Origin: Pelosinus baikalensis
GTDB taxonomy: Bacteria > Bacillota > Negativicutes > DSM-13327
Assembly (NCBI RefSeq): GCF_020819555.1
Contig: NZ_JAJHJB010000001.1
Location: 186,001 to 250,000, forward strand
Direction: 5' to 3'
Length of the DNA: 64,000 bases
Part shown: positions 59,406-64,000 of the stretch, one piece after another
How positions within the stretch are numbered: the first letter of the stretch is position 1
How the letters are laid out: every line of letters starts with the position of its first letter
The notes under the pieces: model-generated
What the model saw: the letters and a program-made list of their open reading frames with translations, nothing else
Databases searched by the model: none
Told to the model about the DNA's origin: nothing
Translations under genes and position numbers: made by a program

Positions 59406-62069
59406 TTAGTTCGATAGGATATTGAAATGCCCATCCATCATTTCAACGACATAGGCTAATTCAGTATTGGGAATCTCAATGCCAAATGCCTCTTCCACGA
59501 TAATGAACGTATCTTTAATCGTCTTGAAAAGAGATTCCTTGGACTCCTTAATATGCAAGAAATTTGTATAGGGTAAGGGTTCATTCCTTATGATTCTTTC
59601 AATCATGCAAGAACAATGAAATAAGAATTTGATCCTGATGCTTTCATCAATAACTCCATTACAGGTATCTGCAACCTTTTCTAATACTTCATTGAGTAAT
59701 CTTGATGCTTTCCCTACATTTAAGAACGTGAGAATTTCTTCTAGCATAGCAATAGCACGCTCTTGATAGATAATGGGTGAGTAACCAAATTCAACTGGTG
59801 AGTTATCCACTTTTATTCTGCCGCCAATTAACGGACTCATTCCATTTACACTTTCCACCAACATATCAAGACTGATATTCGGTAACATAGCTTTTCTCGC
59901 TGCTTCGATCACCATAGGGGTACTCACCATTTTAACGACTCTTGTAGGTATGCCTGTTCTTTCTGAAATGATTTCGGAAAAGGTGGTAAGAGAACCCATA
60001 TCGACTAAGAGCAGCACGCCTCGTCCCTTATTGATCTTTTTTACCCTTTCAGTTGCCTTGTCCAAAATTACTTCTACCTTTTCTTCCAAAGGCATGTCTA
60101 TCGCATGAATACATTCATAACCTAGAAGGGTTTGGGCTACTTGAACCATATTGGTAGCTGTAGCATACCCATGAGTGATAACTAATACCTCAATATTTTC
60201 CTCACTCTTTTTTACATGCAGGGAGTATAGCAGCATGGCGGTAAAAGCAACTTCATCGTCTGGGATATGGATTGCCAATTTCTCTTCCAGCTTGTTTTTA
60301 ATCTTTTCGGCAACAGCAATTTCTAGCTGATGCTCATCATATATTTTTTTGATATTTGGATGGATGGAGATCTGCCCTAAGCGCAGCCTTTCTACAAGAG
60401 TTTCCATATGTAAGGCTAGACTGTATATTACTTTACTATCAAATGACAATCCCATAGCCTCTTTTGATTCTGCCAAAGATTCCTCAATGATATTGACAAT
60501 CTCGGGAGTAACGATTTTTGCCAAAACTTCTTTTTCTAACAACAGATTATGATCTTGGCTTGCAGAAAAAGAATCGTGAAAGCGATTTTGGATCTGCTGA
60601 TTCATGCGTTCTCTAATTTCATTTACAGAAAGACCCTTTTCTAGAAATTTCTGCGCACTTCTAAGGATTACATCATAAAAGTCCTCTTCGGTTTTATAAT
60701 CGTCATACAAGAGCACGTTTTTTAGACTTGCATGTAAGTCTTCCTTTGCACCGTTAAATGTTATAGATTCGAAATCGTTTAAATTAAAAACTTTTGCTAT
60801 TTCCTGCCTCTTATTATCAATGGTGAAAAATCCTTCTTTTAAGCGCTGTGAGAGCTGAGATAGTTTTATATGCACATCACTTTGCTGCTCAGTGACATAT
60901 TCTACAAATGCATTGGCACACATAAGCTGGATATCATTTTTTAATTGTCCTATATTACCTGGGCATTTGTAAATCAGCAATACTTTTAGGACCTCTTTTG
61001 ATACCGTTACAGGTATTTTAATTTTGACAGACTCTTCTCTAAAAAACTGACAGATAAGGGTCATTCGTCCTTTCAATGAACGCTCTGCTAAACTAGGAAG
61101 CATAATAATTACCGGAATTCTTCTTAGCAGCGTACCAAGGATCACTTCCTTAGGATCTTCAGTCGTAGCGGCAATGATCAGTATGTCAGCCTTACGGGTA
61201 TTTTCCGATTCCCCCAAGCGACGATAACTGCCTCTATCCATCAATGAAAACAGCATTTCCTGTCCCTCTGGCGGCAAACGATGAACTTCATCTAAAAACA
61301 GAATTCCTCCATTTGCTTGATCCACTAATCCTTTTTTCTCAATATCTGCGCCCGTAAAAGCACCTTTTACATTACCAAAAAGATGTGAAACTAACAGCTG
61401 CAGATTTTCCGCATAATCAGCACAATTAAATATGACATAGGGAGCACTGGCGGAAAATCGCCCTATCTCGATTGCATAACGATACATGATTTCCGCAAAA
61501 GTTGTCTTTCCGATTCCAGTAGGACCGATTAATAACGTATGTAATCCTTTCGGCGGATACAGAATCGCTGCCCGCGCCTGCTTTACCTGATTCTTTAAAT
61601 CATCTTTAGAACCCACTATTTTTTCAAAGATATCATCTTTCGGTTTTACATGATTCTCTATTAATTGATGTATCTCATTTTTATTACAAGAAACTGCCTC
61701 TTCTTTTGCATTACAAAGCAGCGATGTTCCTATTATTAGCTTTCTAAAATCAGTATCATTTTTAATGATTGGATCTTTTATCATGATCTGTGCATTTGCT
61801 TCCAGCCAAATTCGATCCAGATAACGCACAGGTTTACCTAAGATTTTAATAACCCTTCCCTCAGCCACAAGGCTATTTAGTTCCGTGCTAACATTATTCC
61901 TGGTAATGTTTAGCTTCTCTGATAAAAGGGTTGTTTCAAAACCGATTTTTTCTAGTACTTTATACTTGCTAATATCAATCTCCTGAGTGAGCGTTCTTAA
62001 TTTTAAATAGACTTTCTCTTTTCTATGCATCTTATGTTCTAGACCATAAGATGTATCATCCTTTGACAA
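59406..62069 (-). CDS. levR: LevR-type sigma54 activator with PTS regulation domains
   Basis: 887 residues. An N-terminal winged helix (EKIGFETTLLSEKLNITRNNVSTELNSLVAEGRVIKILG) is followed by an AAA+ domain (GPTGIGKTTFAE, NVKGAFTGADIEKKGLVDQANGGILFLDEVHRLP). Then come PRD1, an EIIA-Man-like domain (EVLVITHGYATATNMVQVAQTLLG with its His), a IIB-like stretch and PRD2 (LFHCSCMIERIIRNEPLPYTN). PTS-dependent phosphorylation of PRD histidines controls it, linking activity to sugar flux. The TTG start at 62069 follows AAGGGGGGGA. It is upstream of and parallel to the PTS operon it should activate. Confidence 0.92.
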   Translation of the reverse strand: MSKDDTSYGLEHKMHRKEKVYLKLRTLTQEIDISKYKVLEKIGFETTLLSEKLNITRNNVSTELNSLVAEGRVIKILGKPVRYLDRIWLEANAQIMIKDPIIKNDTDFRKLIIGTSLLCNAKEEAVSCNKNEIHQLIENHVKPKDDIFEKIVGSKDDLKNQVKQARAAILYPPKGLHTLLIGPTGIGKTTFAEIMYRYAIEIGRFSASAPYVIFNCADYAENLQLLVSHLFGNVKGAFTGADIEKKGLVDQANGGILFLDEVHRLPPEGQEMLFSLMDRGSYRRLGESENTRKADILIIAATTEDPKEVILGTLLRRIPVIIMLPSLAERSLKGRMTLICQFFREESVKIKIPVTVSKEVLKVLLIYKCPGNIGQLKNDIQLMCANAFVEYVTEQQSDVHIKLSQLSQRLKEGFFTIDNKRQEIAKVFNLNDFESITFNGAKEDLHASLKNVLLYDDYKTEEDFYDVILRSAQKFLEKGLSVNEIRERMNQQIQNRFHDSFSASQDHNLLLEKEVLAKIVTPEIVNIIEESLAESKEAMGLSFDSKVIYSLALHMETLVERLRLGQISIHPNIKKIYDEHQLEIAVAEKIKNKLEEKLAIHIPDDEVAFTAMLLYSLHVKKSEENIEVLVITHGYATATNMVQVAQTLLGYECIHAIDMPLEEKVEVILDKATERVKKINKGRGVLLLVDMGSLTTFSEIISERTGIPTRVVKMVSTPMVIEAARKAMLPNISLDMLVESVNGMSPLIGGRIKVDNSPVEFGYSPIIYQERAIAMLEEILTFLNVGKASRLLNEVLEKVADTCNGVIDESIRIKFLFHCSCMIERIIRNEPLPYTNFLHIKESKESLFKTIKDTFIIVEEAFGIEIPNTELAYVVEMMDGHFNILSN

Positions 62070-62240
62070 TAGATCCCCCCCTTGTTCCCCATCGTCTACA
62101 CAGTACTGTAAACACATTAGGAATTATCTAAAAAAACAGATAATTCACATTCCCTGTATTCCACACATTTTCTCAAATCCCCTCTGTCCTGGATAAAATC
62201 AATCATTTCACATTTGTTACGTAATAGGAGCTTTCACAAA

Positions 62241-62281
62241 AGGGACTGTCTTTCATGCTTTTGTATTTTAAGACAGTCCCT
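62241..62281 (-). terminator. Orphan terminator-like hairpin between levR and tetR
   Basis: AGGGACTGTCTT pairs with AAGACAGTCCCT; the T-run (TTTTG) is on the minus strand, yet no minus-strand gene lies to its right within the window. The loop is 17 nt. Confidence 0.5.
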
Positions 62282-62317
62282 GTAATCCAACCTTTGTTAT
62301 TTTAAATAAAAAATACC

Positions 62318-62347
62318 TTGACATGAAATTCCAACAAAGTTTATAAT
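62318..62347 (+). promoter_or_regulatory. Sigma70-type promoter of the second tetR
   Basis: TTGACA (62318-62323), an 18-bp spacer, then TATAAT (62342-62347). Confidence 0.8.
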
Positions 62348-62361
62348 TTGACTTAAATCAA
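62348..62361. promoter_or_regulatory. Auto-operator candidate of the second TetR
   Basis: TTGACTTAAATCAA is a near-perfect palindrome directly abutting the -10 element, the same architecture as at the first tetR (13154-13171). Confidence 0.55.
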
Positions 62362-62378
62362 TTAATGAGGTGATGACC

Positions 62379-63011
62379 ATGGCACGTCCTCCACAAGATC
62401 CCCAAATACGAATAGCCGAGATCCTGGATGCTGCTGAACCGCTGTTTTATGCCAATGGCTATCATGAAACAGCAATCAGTGACATTGTAAAAAAAATGGG
62501 AGTTGCTCAAGGAACACTCTATTATTACTTTAAATCGAAGGAGGAAATATTAGAAGCACTGATTAATCGGCACATGTCCACGTTCACATCGGCATTTGCG
62601 CCGATCATTTATTCCGAAAACATTGCCCCGCCCCAAAAAATTGAATCCCTGCTACAGGCTATATTCCGTACCATTCAATATAAAGAAGGGTTATTGTTTT
62701 ATTTTTTATATGATGATCGGACTTTACATCTCTTAGACAAATTATCACGCCAGGGTAACCAGTTAGTGGCACCTTTTTTGCTGAAAATTATCGAAGAAGG
62801 GAAACAGCAAAACTATTTTCATGTTTCTCATCCCAAAGCAGCAATGAATTTGATTATGGCTATTATTGATTGCCTGATTGATGCAATTTATGAGAAATCA
62901 CCTGATGATTTACTGACCTGCCAGTTTAAGCTTGCAGAAGAGCTCATGGCAAAAGCATTAGGGATGAAAGAAGGCACGATACATATCGTTATCAACGATT
63001 CAGAGCAATGA
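62379..63011 (+). CDS. TetR-family regulator (second)
   Basis: 210 residues. HTH: RIAEILDAAEPLFYANGYHETAISDIVKKMGVAQGTLYYYFKSKEEILEALI; the helical effector domain follows. It is a clear paralogue of the TetR at 13195. ATG 62379 has GAGGTG at 6 bp; the earlier GTG/ATG at 62370-62375 lie inside that Shine-Dalgarno. Target genes may be those downstream (small ORF, LptA-like protein), but a hairpin after the stop suggests separate transcription. Confidence 0.85.
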   Translation: MARPPQDPQIRIAEILDAAEPLFYANGYHETAISDIVKKMGVAQGTLYYYFKSKEEILEALINRHMSTFTSAFAPIIYSENIAPPQKIESLLQAIFRTIQYKEGLLFYFLYDDRTLHLLDKLSRQGNQLVAPFLLKIIEEGKQQNYFHVSHPKAAMNLIMAIIDCLIDAIYEKSPDDLLTCQFKLAEELMAKALGMKEGTIHIVINDSEQ

Positions 63012-63017
63012 ATATAA

Positions 63018-63056
63018 AAAACGCCATTCAGTCAATAACTGGATGGATGGTTTTAT
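63018..63056 (+). terminator. Hairpin after the second tetR
   Basis: CCATTCAGT pairs with ACTGGATGG (one wobble) in an AAAAC...GGTTTTATTT frame, an imperfect but plausible terminator. Confidence 0.55.
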
Positions 63057-63157
63057 TTAGACTAATTTCAACACCACGGACACATTCGTTAAGCAGCTTT
63101 TGCTGTGTATTTTCGTTGACGAGCATCATTAACCTATAAATTAAGGAGGTATCGCAG

Positions 63158-63379
63158 ATGTATAATACGATCATTCATGGTATACCCGTTGAATCGGATC
63201 CTTCCTTATCACGGGAAGAAATCAACAAGCTGGTTTGCGAAGTCATTCAATCCTGGACCTGGGAAGGCAGAAAACTGGGAAAAGTCGAGATTATACGTGA
63301 TGGACAATGGATGCAAGTCCACTCTTATGAACAACCTTTTGTCCAACTTGTCCCCATGAGAGCAACATTGCAGGAGTGA
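63158..63379 (+). CDS. Hypothetical 73-residue protein
   Basis: Not recognised. Hydrophilic product with EINKLVCEVIQSWTWEGRKLGKVEI and QPFVQLVPM; no signal or TM segment. AAGGAGG at 9 bp before ATG is near ideal. It is followed after 128 bp by the LptA-like gene in the same direction. Confidence 0.65.
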   Translation: MYNTIIHGIPVESDPSLSREEINKLVCEVIQSWTWEGRKLGKVEIIRDGQWMQVHSYEQPFVQLVPMRATLQE

Positions 63380-63507
63380 ATCATGCAGCCATTCCATTGA
63401 TTTAGAAAAGTTCAATATTAAAACAAATAGAATCTTTTTCGGGATGTTCAAGAGCCAAGAAAATAACCTGCTAACAGAATCTTAGCAGCTCGGGAGGTCA
63501 ATCAAAT

Positions 63508-63990
63508 ATGAACCATAAAATTTTATTATCCCTCATCTTGCTTTCGTGTCTTTTTGTCAGCACTACAATAGCTTCCGCAGCTAAGCCTATCATCAACGCT
63601 GATACCACCTACTACGATGTAAATACCGGGCTCTATATGTTAAAGGGAAATGTATATATTGAAGTTTCCAATCGCATCATAACGGCGGGCCAGGCAAAAG
63701 TCAGCCTGAGTTCACTGGAAGTCTGGGGCTCAGACGGCATAACCCTTACACAAGATAATATTTATCTTACAGCCGGCAGCGTTTACGTATATGGCAGTCA
63801 GAAGAAGGCTATGCTTGACGGCGGCGTGACATTTAAACAGCCTAACTTAACTATAACTTCTGATACAGCAGACTTTAACTGGCGTACTAAACTAGGGATA
63901 TTCAACGGTCAAGTACAGATTACCCAAGGTGATAACACCTGGTCAGCAGACTCCGTAACCTATAATATCGAAACCAATACGCTGCAATAA
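63508..63990 (+). CDS. LptA/OstA-like periplasmic protein
   Basis: 160 residues. A signal peptide (KILLSLILLSCLFVSTTIASA|A) is followed by repeating beta-jellyroll units of the OstA_N type: INADTTYYDVNTGLYMLKGNVYIEV, AGQAKVSLSSLEVWGSDGI, TITSDTADFNWRTKLGIFNGQVQI and WSADSVTYNIETNTLQ. Such proteins bind and bridge LPS across the periplasm, so this supports a diderm envelope. The usual lptB/lptC neighbours are not visible, so it may be an extra copy. CGGGAGG precedes the ATG. Confidence 0.82.
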   Translation: MNHKILLSLILLSCLFVSTTIASAAKPIINADTTYYDVNTGLYMLKGNVYIEVSNRIITAGQAKVSLSSLEVWGSDGITLTQDNIYLTAGSVYVYGSQKKAMLDGGVTFKQPNLTITSDTADFNWRTKLGIFNGQVQITQGDNTWSADSVTYNIETNTLQ

Positions 63991-64000
63991 TCTCATCAGT

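Overview
The window (roughly 39-40% G+C by eye, dense genes with strong GGAGG-type ribosome binding sites) looks like a chromosomal segment of an anaerobic, diderm, probably spore-forming Firmicute of the class Negativicutes (Pelosinus/Sporomusa-like). The reasons are a TonB-dependent outer-membrane receptor and an LptA/OstA-type periplasmic protein next to typical Firmicute genes (Ni-CODH, citrate lyase, mannose-type PTS with a LevR activator, AraL/AraM). The genus is an inference. No rRNA, tRNA, CRISPR array or intact transposon was found.

Layout. 1-5 kb: end of a pyridoxal-kinase-like gene, an MdtG-like MFS pump, a 29-codon hydrophobic micro-ORF with its own terminator, an unknown protein and a frameshifted acyltransferase-3 gene. 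5-14 kb: exonuclease III, then an iron/siderophore-type uptake island: an MFS exporter divergent from a TonB-dependent receptor (apparent ATT start codon), FecCD permease, ATPase, lipoprotein and a TetR regulator. A Fur-like box and TetR-type palindromes lie in its control regions. 14-22.4 kb: citD-citE-citF, an aconitase-superfamily hydratase, a DUF6282 protein and a MatC-type carboxylate carrier, with a divergent LysR regulator. 22.5-28.4 kb: MscS channel, PAS protein, a decay zone (P-type ATPase and Mn-catalase remnants), a DUF1450 protein and an orphan Ni-CODH. 28.4-31.5 kb: carboxynorspermidine dehydrogenase/decarboxylase and a MarR regulator. 31.8-38.4 kb: mannitol EIICB, then tryptophanase, an AroP-like permease and a TyrR-like sigma54 activator.

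38.8-48 kb: an acid-sugar (threonate/erythronate-type) cluster: MFS carrier, Fe-ADH, 2-hydroxyacid dehydrogenase, DapA-like aldolase, PdxA2, DUF1537 kinase and a PrpR_N sigma54 activator, with a near-perfect -24/-12 promoter and a palindromic upstream site. 48.3-52.5 kb: M20 amidohydrolase, two membrane proteins and a regulator that appears to carry a degenerate GGDEF-like domain. 52.7-62 kb: CopZ-like protein, a truncated Fe-ADH remnant, AraL/AraM-type glycerol-1-phosphate genes, mannose-family PTS IIABCD and a LevR-type activator with a sigma54 promoter and repeated TGTGTCTYA boxes. 62.3-64 kb: a second TetR, a small conserved-looking ORF and the LptA-like protein.

Two themes run through the window. 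First, it is a string of substrate-specific catabolic modules, each with its own adjacent regulator; at least three are sigma54 systems (TyrR-, PrpR- and LevR-like) with recognisable -24/-12 promoters. Second, a dispersed repeat containing ACCACAAAGGCGCAAAGG occurs seven times, always in intergenic DNA and always in the same orientation, although genes run both ways. All functions are assigned from sequence motifs read by eye, with no database search.
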